Origin: Chloranthus sessilifolius
Taxonomy: Eukaryota > Streptophyta > Magnoliopsida > Chloranthales > Chloranthaceae
NCBI GenBank assembly: GCA_021018995.1
Contig: CM037591.1
Coordinates: forward strand, 66,739,901 to 66,803,900
Length of the DNA stretch: 64,000 bases
Direction: 5' to 3'
Below are positions 24,700 to 36,098 of the stretch, in pieces. The notes under the pieces are model-generated. The model was not told the origin of the DNA and did not search any database. It saw only the letters and a list, made by a program, of their open reading frames with translations. Both the position numbers and the translations under genes were made by a program. Numbering within the stretch: the first letter of the stretch is position 1; the number at the start of each line of letters is the position of its first letter.

Positions 24700-25930
24700 A
24701 TGATGATGGGCAAAGACAGTTCTAATGTTGTCAATGCATGGCTTGAGCCTCGACCATTTACCTTAATGACTCTTCCGTCATTGGGATCACGGATATCCAC
24801 AACTCCCGAGGGCAGCCTTGATGATGTATGACCCTTCCCATCCGGATCTCAATTTGCCAGTGAAAGAATTTAAGTTTAGAGTTGAATAACCATACCTTGG
24901 ACCCCGATGAACTCTTTTCTCATTAAACTCCTATCATGAAATGATTTGACTTTCTCCTTATACAACTGGAGCTTGTATAAGCATCCATCCGCAACTCTTC
25001 CAATTCGTTGAGTTGAAGTTTCTTGTGATTACCAAGTTAGATCCATATTAAATGTTTTAATAGCCCGTAAAGCTTTGTATTCTAACTCTACCGGCAAATG
25101 ACATGCTTTGCCATAGACCGCCTAAAAGGAGACATTCCAATTGGAGTTTTGTAGGCGCTCAGTATGCCCACAAAGCATCATTAAGCTTAAAGGACCAATC
25201 CTTTCGCCCTTCTTCACGCTTTTTTCCAAAATGTGTTTGATCTCTATTTGAAATCTCCACCGCCCACCTTTGGTTTGTGGATGATAGGGAGTGGCTACTC
25301 GTGAGTGACAGAGTACTTTTTTAATAGAGAGTCAAATCGCTCACTGTAAAGTGGCTCCCCATCACCGATGATGGCTCGGGAATCCAAATCTGGAAAAATG
25401 TGGTCTTTGAGGAATCTTAAACCACTTTGTGATCATTGGATTTGGTAGCTATGGCCTCAATCCACTTGGAGACATAGTCCATACCAAGATGAAATTATTT
25501 CCATTAGAAGGGGAAAGGGGCCCATAAAATCTATGCCCCAAACATCAAACAACTCAACTACTGTGATTGTAGGGGCATTGAGTTTCTTTGAAATACGCCC
25601 AGTTTTTTGGCTCGCAAGATTTACGGTCAGAAGGCATCTTTAAAGATTGTGGGCCAATAGAAACCACATCAGAATTTTTGCATACTGCTTTTATTGCCAA
25701 TTGAAATGGCCTCCACAGCCTGTTCATGACACATTGACAATATGCCGTAGAATTCATGGTGGGACACACTTTCCGATCACTTGGTTCTCACAATTCTTGA
25801 ATAGATAAGGATCTTCCCAAATGAAATTTTTAACTTGTGAGAAGAAAAGATCTTTATCCATTCGATTCCAATGTTGAGGAATCATCCAAAGAGCCAAGAA
25901 GTTGACTATGTTTGCAAACCAAGGATCGTG
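24700..25930 (-). pseudogene. Integrase of element 4, degraded
   Basis: Minus-strand motifs in order: [11 protein letters not shown] near 25640 with the zinc-binding region destroyed, [18 protein letters not shown] near 25540 (first catalytic Asp), the HPQT-x-GQVEISNREIK block near 25250 (third catalytic acid), and AVYGKACHLPVELEYKAL near 25100. These are the hallmarks of Ty3/gypsy integrase in the Athila lineage, which inserts the cDNA into the genome. Frameshifts and stops occur throughout, so no functional product is expected. Confidence 0.72.
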
Positions 25931-26049
25931 GGTATTGATGGCAAAAAGTTGCTCATCGTGAAATGATTCATTAATGGGTAAGCTATCATCCTCAAGATTG
26001 AGAATTCGGATAAGTGATTAGCCACCATTCTCCACTCCTTTCTTATCCT

Positions 26050-27330
26050 TAATCAGATCAAACTCCTAATAGGAGGATCCATCCGATTAACTGGCTTGGT
26101 ATCCTTCTTAGATGTAAGGTACTTTAGGGCGTAGTGGTCAAGAACACCACAATTTGTGAACCTAAAACATAAGACTGAATTTTTCCAATGCAAACACAAT
26201 GGCCAGCAGCTCTTTCTCGCTTGTTGTGTAGTTGAGCTGGGCATCTATCATGGATCACGTGGCATAAGCTATGACATGGGGAAGCTTATCCTTTCTCGCC
26301 TAGGACAGCTCCTAGGGCATAGTCTGATGCATCACACATCACCAAAGGGCAATCAATAGTCGGGACTGCAAGATGGGAGCCAAATCGACATTTCTTAAGG
26401 ACCTCAAAGGTCGTCATGCATTCATTAGTAAACACAAAAGGAACATCTTGACACAAGAAATGACAGAGTGGCTTGGAAATTTTATCAAATCTTTGATGAA
26501 CCTCCTATAAAATCCTACATGCCCTAAGAAACTTCGATTTGCTTAACAGCCTGGGAGGAGGCAAATGTGCAATTAGATCAATTTTGCTTGGTCCACCTCT
26601 ATGCCTTTATGGGAGACCACATGTCCTAGGACAATGCCTTGGTGACCATAAAATGACTTTTCCCACTTAGAACCAAATTGGTTTCTTCACATCTTTGCAA
26701 CACCAACTTGAGGTGGTGTAAGCATTGGGAAAAGCTCCATAAATTGAAAAGTCATCCATGAAGATCTCCATGAACTGATCAATCATGTAAAAGATGGCAT
26801 ACATGCATCTTTGAAAAGTGAAAAGTAGCAGGGCATTGCAAAGACCAAAGGGCATCCTCCTATAGGCAAAAGTGCCAAAGGCGTGAAGGTGGTCTTTTCT
26901 TGGTCCTCAGGTACACAGGATCCGGTTAAACCAGAGTACCCATCAAGGAAGCGTAGTAAGCTTTGCTCGCAAGTTTATCAAGGATTTGGTCAATGAAGGG
27001 AGGGGAAATGGTCTTTCCTTGTCATGGTATTTAATTTTCTGTAGTCTATGCGGACCCTCCCATCCAGTTGTTTGTCCGGTGGACATAAGTTTACCAGATT
27101 AAATTTGCTACAAGATGATGCTGATTTCTTAGGCACCACCTATGTGGGTGCTACCAAGCAGAATCTGAAATGGGGTAAATGACCAAAGATCTAGGCCTTG
27201 ACAACTTCCTTCATTACCACTTCTTGCATGTGAGGATTCAACCTTCTTTGCATTTCTCTAGAAGGCTTGGCATCCTCTTCCGTGGATCTTATGCATGCAT
27301 ACATTGTTTATTCCTCCTAAATCAAAGAAT
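26050..27330 (-). pseudogene. Reverse transcriptase and RNase H of element 4
   Basis: Minus-strand reading gives RVCIDYRKLNTMTRKDHFP near 27040, LDGYSGF near 26960 (motif A with its Asp), MPFGLCNA at 26855, and FMDDFSIYG near 26760 (motif C with both Asp residues). The FMDD form is typical of Athila/Tat rather than chromoviruses. RNase H-like sequence follows to about 26050 but is heavily broken. Frameshifts occur between motifs A and C. The family call is firm from the motif order. Confidence 0.8.
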
Positions 27331-27835
27331 GGTCCACCAATTGCTTTCTTGTCTGCTTAGAACTACCAATCCTCTTCTTGCTCCTTTGTAAGGGAGGAAG
27401 AAATAATCACAGTGTAGTGTTTGATGATCTCCCAAAACACATATTTCAGATTTTGGGGAGCCGTTTGAGTTCCAATTGTGTGGGTGAGAAAAGAGGGCAA
27501 GAAAGGTACCTTGGTAACTTGTGGAAGAGGGAGAGGAGTCTCCAAGAGAGAGAACTTGATGATCACAGGAGTGCCTTGCACAAAGTGACTCCTTTGAATT
27601 TGATCTCCTTTTCCTTCTTTCTCGGATTCCCAATCATTTTTAAATTGTGGTGGAGTCTTTACCTTGCAGTAATGTTTGTTAAGACTCCACCACCAAATTT
27701 CATCAATGATGTCAACATGGAAACATTCCTCACAGAATTGAGGTTGAGTAACAAAGATTATACACATTCAATTTAACTTTCATATTTCCAAACGACACCT
27801 CCATGATGCCGCACTGCATTGAATGCATGCATTAG

Positions 27836-28300
27836 TCAGAGCTGTGAATGGTCTTCCCGTAATGACAGGATGGCAAGGGTACTTTGGTTGGTTCCATGTC
27901 CAACACCAAAAAGTCGTAGGTAGAAAAATTTGTCTACTCCTACCAAAACATCTTCAATCAACCCCATAGGTTTCCTTTCAGATCTGCTACCTAGTAACAC
28001 CACTTGAGTGGGTTTCACCTCCCAAACCTAGCTTCTCATAGATGTAATAGGGAAGGTGTTGACACTAGCACCCAGATCTAGCAAGGCTTTCAATGGTGTG
28101 CTCCCCAATGATGCAGGGATTGTGGGGATTCCGTGGTCTTGCATCTTAGGTGGTGTTGCAATTGATAGCACTTGGTTGATTTTTCCACAAAGAAAGGCCT
28201 TCTTGGATAAATGTATCCTAGATTGCCTTTTGTGAGTGCATACCTCTTTGAGAAATTTTGCATGTGGACCTGCTTTGATTGCATCAAGCAGGTAGATTAA
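27836..28300 (-). pseudogene. Protease region of element 4
   Basis: Minus-strand text includes PMGLIEDVLVGVDKFFYL (28018-27900), the conserved block after the aspartic protease active site in Athila polyproteins, and an upstream segment YALTKGNLGYIYPRRPFF at 28240-28180. The active-site D-x-G lies in a frameshifted stretch near 28080 and was not cleanly readable. Confidence 0.6.
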
Positions 28301-29850
28301 TTTTAACTTGCTTGAATGTCTCCATCATTTCCTCAATTTTTGTGTTTCCTTTGTCAAAAGGAGAAACTGACTTCATTGCATGGGGAAATGGGAGATGAGG
28401 AACAAATTTCTCCTTCTCATCTTTTTCAACAATTTTGTTATTTTTCTGTTTTTCATTTTTTTGAATTTTCTGATGTAAATCAACAGCCATATTGTTATCC
28501 AAATTGTTGTTCCCGCACTTGTTCTTCATCTTTTCCTCTTCACTACCCAATCGGTTGTTTATTATTCTTCCACTTCTCAAAGTAGTCACAGCTTTGACCA
28601 TGGCCATTTGAGGATTCTCCAACCATGAACTGTCCCTTAGGATTGTTCACAGGTTGGCTGGGTAGTTTACCCTCTTCTCTCTTAGCCAATGAATTTGAGA
28701 GTTGGCCCAGCGTTTCTTCAATTTTTTTAATGCTCTGACTGTGAAGGTTCACAGTCTGAGACAGAGTTCCAAGATTTTGAAGTGAGCTCAAGACCTGCTC
28801 TTCAAAGGTCGTGGATCTAGGAGGGCAGGGTGGTGCATCATCGCATGGCTTGTTGTTGGTTAGGTCAATAAAATTTGATTTATTATAAAATTTACCGATA
28901 TGGCCGAAAGGTGTTTGAAAGGTAATTGATTTTTGAATGTCAGCCGTTGTTGGGCTGGTAATTTCCAGATTCCACGAGATTAGGATGAGATCTCCATGGG
29001 TAGTCATTCGATTGCATCTGCCCATAAGATCGAGTTGCATGAGCTTGTTCCATCATGAGTTCGAAATTGTGATGCGTATGGACATTGATCAATGGAATGA
29101 GTGGGGACGGCATATCGGACATGCCTCCTCTACTCTTGACCCATTTGGAGCTTTAAATGAGTCCATCACCTATCAAATTTTGTGGTCAAATTATCCACTT
29201 TCCTTTCCAAATTTCATTGACTTCATAAACTTTCCTCTTGTGAATTGGGGATTATTCATCCTAGCCGGATTCTCGTGTCCCTTGACAGAGATTCCTGGGT
29301 TGAATTTTCTCCAATCACCTCAAAGAGGTCCCAAACCTCTTCAACTGTTTTCGCAAGTAGGTACCTCCACAAGAGGCATCCACCATGTTCTTGCCCTTCC
29401 GATCGGTTCCTTGATAGAAGCTTTGAACCAGCCATTTAGGAATTTGATGGTGAGGGCATTGTCTTAATTGCTTTAAACCTTTCCCATGCTTCATGGAAAG
29501 TTTCATTGAGTTTTGGGAAAAGAGATGATGCTTTGTCTCGCTTGGTGGTTTTAGTCATTGGGAAATATTTTGACAAAATTGACATTGTAAATCATTCCAT
29601 GATGTGATGTCGTTGTTAACATAGATAACCATGCTCTAGCTTTGTCCTTTAATGAAAAAGGAAAGAGCCTAAGCTTGGTTGCCTCGACCAAGTCCACTAT
29701 GTTAAATGTTGTGCATAAAGCCGAAATTCATCAATGTGTTTGTAAGGGTCTTCCTTACTCAATCCATGGAATGAAGGCAACATTTGGATGGTGGAGGACT
29801 TAATTTCATAATTTCCACGTGGGAAATTGAATGCAAAATGGGGAATTATA
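28284..29850 (-). pseudogene. gag of element 4
   Basis: Minus-strand capsid-like (Retrotrans_gag) sequence is visible at 29506-29330, with HEAWERFK and an FYQG block. A linker follows with FEEQVLSSLQNLGTLSQTV (about 28810) and a KAVTTLRSGRIINN motif (28590) that precedes the protease in Athila-type polyproteins; after it comes a Lys/Glu-rich stretch. Two long frames (29040-28543 and 28622-28284) overlap by a frameshift. No zinc knuckle is visible. The role is particle formation and RNA packaging. Confidence 0.72.
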
Positions 29851-30145
29851 AGCACCAGGGGCAAAGTAGTCTCTTAACAATCTCGGTCTTCTACCATTTC
29901 AGCAGATGTCCGTGATGTATGTCGGTTTCTTAGAGTCTTTCAACTTCAATTTAACGGAGAATCTCGATTGAGGGTTCTCCTCGCCAAACATACAACTCAG
30001 AGGAATTTGGTACAAGAACCCGTTGAATTACGTGCTTTCCTTTCCTTCATACAAATTGTAAGTCGCACGTAAATAACAATGTAATTAATAAATGACTGAT
30101 AAATAAATGAAAATAAACATAGGTCTTATCTATTTTAGAACAAAT

Positions 30146-30163
30146 TCCCCGGCAACGGCGCCA
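30146..30163 (-). other. Primer-binding site of element 4
   Basis: Minus strand TGGCGCCGTTGCCGGGGA, complementary to the 3' end of plant tRNA-Asp, lies six bases inside the 5' LTR. Confidence 0.92.
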
Positions 30164-30169
30164 AAAACT

Positions 30170-31950
30170 TGTTGTAACTCCACATGTGCCTTTTTTATGT
30201 GTATTTTGAGAACGAATTAATGAATAATAAGTTACATAATTTTAAATTATGAAAGAGATATCAGCACATTGAGGGCTAACAATAGCCTCGCAAGATCGCC
30301 AATTGTAGTAAGTTTTAAAAGTGAGTATATTAAAGATCGTCCACGAGAATTTGTCCGAAATATGAGATAGACCTCCAGATCATACCACGATCTGGCTCTA
30401 TAATTATCTAGAAAGCAGATAAAAAGAGAGTGTTGGGTTTTTTTGTCACGTTTAACTAAAAGCAAATAAAGAAAAGAACTAACTAACTGATCCAGATTCA
30501 AGTTGGGGAAGTGATTAAAATAAATCAAATGGAGAAATAATAACTTTCTGTGATTTCGCCTTTGAATTTTAATGGAGAATCAGAATCAAACAGAGTTGAT
30601 TCAATCTTCATCCGCTACCAAAGACAGATGTAAGAGAAATAAATCAATTAAGGAAGGGGTTTAAACTTATGGTTATGATCTATCCACTTAAATGGTCACA
30701 GATCATCCAATAGTTGTTGACCTATTCTCAATTCGTAACATGAACATCATCGCAAGTGTCATGTAACTAGGTTACCAGCGCTAATTCGTACAAGGGTAAT
30801 GAATCAAGGGAAATTGCATGCAAAGTAGTGGATCTAAAGGAGTCTAATGCACTAAGGTGATCAATAAGAACCCTTGACATGAATCCAATGGAGAAAACAC
30901 ACATGAACCTTTTAAATTCAATCTTACAATTACTGAGCACGGCTTTAGAAAGCCCTCGACTAGCGCCTTGAATTCGATCTCTTTGGAGTTACAAAAGCAC
31001 TCTCAAAGAACTCTCAAAAGCAAAACAGAGGAAGAAATTACAAGGGCAGATAGACTATCCGACCAAGGAGGGAAACAGAGATGAAAACTCAAAACTGGAT
31101 GCCCCAATTGGGCAAATGTCTTCTCAATTTATAGCTTTCCTCTATCTCGCACAAGGTCGAATTGACCAATCGAAGTGCTCAAATCAGATTGCCCAATGGT
31201 CGTTGAGCACGGGATCCAGATCTGTTTCGCCAATGAAAATGCTCGATCCGGTTCACCAATCAAAGCGTTAGAAGCATCAATTGCTATGGGAATTCAAAAG
31301 TTTGTTTGAGCTTCTAGAAGTTCCCGCCAAGTGATTTCATCTTTGGGAATATGCCTTGGTTTGTGCTTGGAATCTTCCTAATGTCTCCGGGCTTTTAATT
31401 ACATTGGGGCGTGCAGAGTTTACCGAAATGCCCTTCAAAGTGGTCAGAATCCCAGATGCCATTTCACAGAGTTTAAGGGTCTTTTCGCAAAGTAGGTTGG
31501 CTCCAGAAGTTCTTTTCGCAAAGCATAAGTTCTTTTCGCAAAGCAGAAGTTCTTTTCGCAGAGGACTTCTCTTCGTTTCGCAGAGGTAAATCTTCTATTC
31601 GAGGAGTGTTTTCTTCGTTTCGCAAAGTTCAAGGTTCTTTGCGAATTGAAGAGATTCTTTGCGAATTGAGCTTTAGCTTCCATTCTTCTTTGCGAATGGA
31701 TCCTTCTTCTTTTCAGGTCTTTTCTTGCTCTTTTAGGACCTTTTTAGCCATTGCTGAGGCTATTTCTTCACTCCCTCTTTGAGTTTGACATGCGTTGTCG
31801 GCTTTTTGATCATTTTAAGATGGTTTTCGGATTTGGACCTGTCTTTTTGGTTAGCTGCAATATGAACACTAAAGCACTTATTTAGTCTTCTCAAGGGTCT
31901 TTCAAGGCTCATGTTTAGGGGTGAAAAATGGTATTTTTCACTACTTAACA
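30170..31950 (-). repeat. 5' LTR of element 4 (right copy)
   Basis: Plus-strand ends TGTTGTAACTCC and TACTTAACA are identical to the left copy's. GTGTG follows as the target duplication. Confidence 0.93.
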
Positions 31951-32084
31951 GTGTGTCTGTTCCGTCTATGTACAAGTTTTCATTTTGTTTATGTACCTGT
32001 TTGTGTTCCGTTCCGTATCTGTTTGTATTCCGTTTCATTTTCGAATTCATTTATGTTTCCGCTTGGGAATTTGTTTACTTTGTT

Positions 32085-32500
32085 CCCGCGATGGGATGGT
32101 TTGGCCCAATGATATGTTATGTTCATGATACATTCTAACTTCGATATGTTTTGCTCCCCACTTATGGGATGTTTTGATTATACTTTGTGTGAAAAGAGGG
32201 GTGTTGAGTCCCCGTGGTTTTTACCTTGTTCCCGCGATGGGTTGCTTTGGCTTTTGATATGTTTTGTTCCTCGCATATGGGATGCCTACGTAATTGTACC
32301 TTGATTATATTTTATGTGCAAAGAGGGGTTGAGTCCCCGAGGTTTCTACCTTGTTCCCGTGATGGGATGCTTTAGCCTTCTGATATGTGTGTTTATGTTC
32401 CTCCTTATGGGATGTTTTAGTTATACCTTGTGTGCAAAGAGGGGTTGAGTCCCCGAGGTTTTTACCTTGTTCCCACGATGGGATGCTTTGGCTTTCGATA
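32085..32500. repeat. Tandem repeat in element 3 LTR
   Basis: Four diverged units of about 110-130 bases share GGGGTTGAGTCCCCGAGG and CTTGTTCCCGCGATGGGATG. Each contains a small GC-rich stem (GGGGTTGAGTCCCC). Confidence 0.8.
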
Positions 32501-33090
32501 TGTTTTATTTCCCGATACATTCTCGTTTCTTGTATGCTTCAATTTGATGATAGGTTGCTTCGTTTTGTTGTGTTCTCATCATGATATGTCTTCCTTTCTA
32601 ATATGTTTCTGTTTTGATATATTTTGCTTTTGAATTGCTTCTGTTTCCAGTTATGTTTCATTTTTGATAAGTATCCTTATTTTTCAAATATATTATGTTC
32701 TCGATATGTATCTGTTTTCTGATATGTGCTATTTTGATCTATGTTCGTTTCCGATATGCTCTGGTTTCCGCTTCGCTTTGTTTTGAAAATGAAAATGTAA
32801 AACTTGCAACTTTGTTTGATACGAAATTATTTTAAAATTCTATCACTGAACCCCTATGCATTTCAATGATAAGATGTGAATTGTGTTTGAATTTCTTCTA
32901 CTGAGCTTAGTTGTTAGCTCACCCCCGACTATACGTCACATGTATAACTTTTATCAGGACACGAGACTTGTTGATCGACCACTTGAGGAGTGGTGAGATT
33001 TTCGGGATCGTAGATTGGGTACATTGTGGATTTTGGTAAGTTTGGGCTTGGTACATTATGCTATTATATGCCTATTGTACACTACTGTTT

Positions 33091-33110
33091 GGTGATGGTT
33101 CGCCATCACC
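33091..33110 (+). promoter_or_regulatory. LTR hairpin (element 3)
   Basis: GGTGATGGTTCGCCATCACC is a perfect 8-base stem closed by a TTCG tetraloop, followed by GGTGGG. It is the same position and stem as in the LTRs of elements 1 and 5. Confidence 0.7.
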
Positions 33111-33311
33111 GGTGGGTTGTTTTAGTTTACTATTCATGTTGGATGTTAGAAGTAGAGAGTTTATTTATGTCTTATGTTTGTACCAAGTATTTTTGTATTC
33201 GGATTATGAAGTGTGATCCGACGGTTCAATTTTTCCTGAGTTTTGGATGTAAGAAAAAATATATATATATTGTACGGGAATTGTGGAATCGGGGAAAATC
33301 GGGCTGTTGCA

Positions 33312-35611
33312 GATTCATTCGGCCGAGTGTGTCTCCATGGGGAGCACCAGAGTTGTTCGTCAAAAAGAAGGATGGTTCGATGTGATTGTGCATAGATTAC
33401 CGACAGTTAAACAAGTTGGCCATAAAGAACTGGTATCCGCTCCCTAGAATAGATGACCTGTTCGACCAGTTGCAAGGAGAAAAATTCCTCTATGAGATAA
33501 ACCTACGATCGGGTTACCATCAAATGAAGGGGAGAGATGAAGATGTCCCCAAAACAGCCTTCTGCACAAGGTATGGCCATTACAAGCTCCTCATAATGCC
33601 ATTTAGGTTGACCAACGCACCTGCATCCTTCATGGATCTTATGAATCTGGTATTCAAGCCCCATCTAGACCGATCCGTCATGGTTTTTATAGATGATATA
33701 CTCATCTATTCCAAGACGAAGGGAGAGCATGAGCAGCATCTGCGATTAGCACTCCAAACACTCCGAGATCATCATTTATATATAAAGCTTAGTAAATGTG
33801 AATTTGGTTGGAGCAGGTGAGCTTTCTGGGACACTTCATCTTGGAATCGAGTGTAACAGTAGATCCAACCAAGGTTGAGGCTGTAGTAAATTGGGAATAG
33901 CACAAGACTGTCACTGAGATTCGTAGTTTTCTCGAACTCGTCGATTACTATCGCAGATTTGTGAAAGGATTTTCGAAGATTGCTGGACCGCTCACACAAC
34001 TCACTAAAAAGAAAGTCAAATTTGAGTGGACTGAAGCGTGCGAGAAGAGCTTTCAATAGCTCAAGCAAAGATTGACATCTGCACCCGTGCTTACCATACC
34101 AGATGGCAGTGAAGGATTTGTGGTATTTACCGATGCATCTCATACAAGGTTAGGCTGTGTATTGAACCAGCATGAAAAGGTAGTAGCATATTGGTCAAGA
34201 TAGCTGAAAGACCATGAGAAAAATTATCCTACTCAGGATCTGGAATTAGCGGTTGTTATCTTTGCCTTGAAGACCTGGAGACACTACCTATATGGTGAAA
34301 TATTCCAAATCTTCACCGATCACAAAAGCTTGAAGTACCTCTTCACACAAAGCGATCTAAATCTGAGGTAGAGGAGATGGATGGAGTCACTGAAAGACTA
34401 TGACTACTCAATACAATATCATCCAGGGAAGGCAAACGTGGTAACTGATGTCTTAAGTCAAAAATCATCTGCTCAGCTGGCACACCTTGTGGCAAGAATG
34501 CACAGATGGCAGCTATTCGAAGACTTAACATTATGTGACACCACATTTGAGATGAACGAATCTTGAGCTCTGATATCTAATATTAAGATTCAATCAACAC
34601 TCTTTGAAAGGATCAGAGAACTTCAAACGTCAGATGTAGAACTCATGGCGATCAAACAGGGAGTGCTCAGCGAAATTCACCCTGATTTCTCACTAAAGGA
34701 CGACGGGTCCTTGACGTTCAGGGGACGAGTATGTGTGCCGATTGATGATGAGCTGAGGCGTGAAGTGTTAGAAGAAGCCCATAAGTCTATGTACACCATA
34801 CATCTGGGCAGCACCAAAATGTACCAGGATCTTAAAAAGAATTTTTGGTGGAAAGGATTGAAGAGAGATATCGTAGAGCACGTTGGAAAATGTTTAGTAT
34901 GCCAATAAGTCAAGGTCGACCATCGGCACCTAGCAGGTCTACTACAGCCACTACCGATTACCAAGTGGAAATGGGAGAACATTTTCATGGACTTTATACT
35001 TGGGCTGCCAAGAACACAGAAGGGTTACAATGCAATTTGGGTTGTTGTCGACCGTTTAACCAAATCAGCTCACTTTCTACCTTACAGCACGAGGCATACA
35101 ACTGCTAAACTTACAGAAATATATTTGAGAGAGATAGTTCGATTACACGGCATACCCTCCAGCATTGTATTAGATCGGGATCTACTCTATACATCTCAAT
35201 TTTGGTAGAGATTCCAAGAGGGGATGGGTTCCAAGTTAGAATTTAGCTCAACATTCCACCCCCAAACCGACGGAAAAATAGAGAGGGTGAATCAAGTGAT
35301 CGAAGATATGCTGAGAGTCTGTATGCTGGATTTCTAAGGATCATGGGACAAACACTTGTCCTTAATTGAATTCGCATACAACAACAGTTTTCAAGCAAGT
35401 ATCGGTATGGCTTCGTTCGAAGCACTCTACGGTCGCCGATATAAATCTCCACTTAACTGGGAAGAAGTCGGAGAGTGTGTGTTGTTGGGTCCGTAGTTAA
35501 TCAAAAGAATGAATGAGATTGTTTGAGTCATTTGTGAACGGTTAAAGGTTTCTCAAAGCCGGCAGAAAAGTTATGCCGATCTTAAAAGAACCAATGTCAA
35601 CTTTCAGGAAG
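33312..35611 (+). pseudogene. RT, RNase H and integrase of element 1
   Basis: Coding resumes after element 3 with [18 protein letters not shown]. The RT follows: [20 protein letters not shown], then motif A reads [10 protein letters not shown] with Asn in place of the catalytic Asp, [17 protein letters not shown], and [12 protein letters not shown] (motif C intact). RNase H is near 34080-34400 (FVVFTDASHTRLGCVLNQHE). Integrase zinc finger: HKSMYTIHLGSTKMY and CLVCQ; catalytic acids are in MDFILGLP (34988), VLDRDLLYTSQFW (about 35168) and TDGKIERVNQ (about 35270). In-frame stops at 33383, 33898, 34057, 34201, 34369, 34906, 35206 and 35335 disable it. Most of those in conserved motifs stand where a Gln or Arg codon is usual. 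The segment ends at a predicted intron. Confidence 0.9.
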
Positions 35612-35679
35612 GTTGAATCTTTGAGTGTTTAAAATTGGCACTTCACCACATATAGTACTAATACTTGAGTTATTTTCAG
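35612..35679 (+). other. Predicted intron B, element 1 (integrase C-terminus)
   Basis: A 68-base stretch starts GTTGAATC, contains a consensus TACTAAT at 35656-35662, and ends TTATTTTCAG. It interrupts the region between a Phe-Gln-Glu codon run and the HVFLKISPTKG block, which is continuous in related polyproteins. Element 2 is interrupted at the same point (59856-59935). Confidence 0.6.
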
Positions 35680-36098
35680 TGGGGGGTCACGTATTCCTAA
35701 AAATCTCACCAACTAAAGGGGTCAGGCGCTTCGATAAGCGTGGAAAATTAAGTCCTCGCTACATCGGACCATTTCAAATCTTAGGTCGTGTTGGCAAAGT
35801 CACTTATCCACTCGCCTTGCCACCACAATTGTCAAGCGTACACGATGTCTTTCACGTGTCGATGTTATGCAAGTATGTACACGACCCGACACACATATTA
35901 GTCTACTCACCGATCGAAGTTCAAAAATACTTAACGCTGCCCGAAGAGCCGGTCAAGATATTGGATCGCAAAGAACAAGTGTTGAGGACAAAGCGCATCC
36001 CTCTTGTTCTAGTGCAATGGGGTAACCACTCCACCGCCGAAGCGACATGGGAGTACGAAGCTGAGATTCACGATCATTACCCCCACCTCTTTGGATGA
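35680..36098 (+). pseudogene. Integrase C-terminus and chromodomain of element 1
   Basis: Open to the natural stop at 36096-36098. It begins with HVFLKISPTKGVRRFDKRGK and LSPRYIGPFQILGRVG (the GPY/F module), followed by LPPQLSSVHDVFHVSMLCKY. The C-terminal chromodomain reads PVKILDRKEQVLR, IPLVLVQWGNH and ATWEYEAEI. In chromoviruses the chromodomain steers integration to particular chromatin. This is the best preserved part of the pol gene, with no internal stop. Confidence 0.88.

Larger units (their letters stand above)
17843..31950 (-). mobile_element. Element 4: Athila-like Ty3/gypsy retrotransposon
   Basis: A complete element in reverse orientation with LTRs 17843-19656 and 30170-31950 and duplicated target GTGTG (17838-17842 and 31951-31955). 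The primer site next to the right LTR is TGGCGCCGTTGCCGGGGA on the minus strand, the tRNA-Asp-type site typical of Athila. In its sense direction the order is LTR, PBS, gag, protease, RT, RNase H, integrase, env-like ORF, purine tract, LTR. The lineage is supported by the FMDDFS form of the RT active site and by a large ORF after integrase. All coding regions have several stops or frameshifts. It lies within element 3, which lies within element 1. Confidence 0.92.
16308..33311 (+). mobile_element. Element 3: solo LTR inserted in pol, split by element 4
   Basis: The ends are TGTAACATCC and GGGCTGTTGCA, flanked by exact duplications GATTC (16303-16307 and 33312-33316). Without the nested Athila-like element (17843-31950) and its 5-base duplication it is about 2.9 kb, close to the 2.8 kb LTRs of element 5. 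It contains no gag or pol sequence of its own, so it is a solo LTR. It shares LTR features with element 5: the block ending TTTTGACCATAACTTTTTAC near 17383, the CGATCGAT array, a GACTATACGTCACA block at about 32927 and a perfect hairpin at 33091. The right half has a tandem repeat at 32085-32500. Confidence 0.87.

Noticed and set aside
16308..33311. Element 3 considered as a complete retrotransposon
   Set aside because: After removal of element 4 only about 2.9 kb remains, without internal coding region or a second LTR; it is a solo LTR.
33026..33385. Open frame of 119 codons
   Set aside because: It spans the junction between element 3 and the resumed RT of element 1; the left half is LTR and the right half is RT, so it is not a gene.
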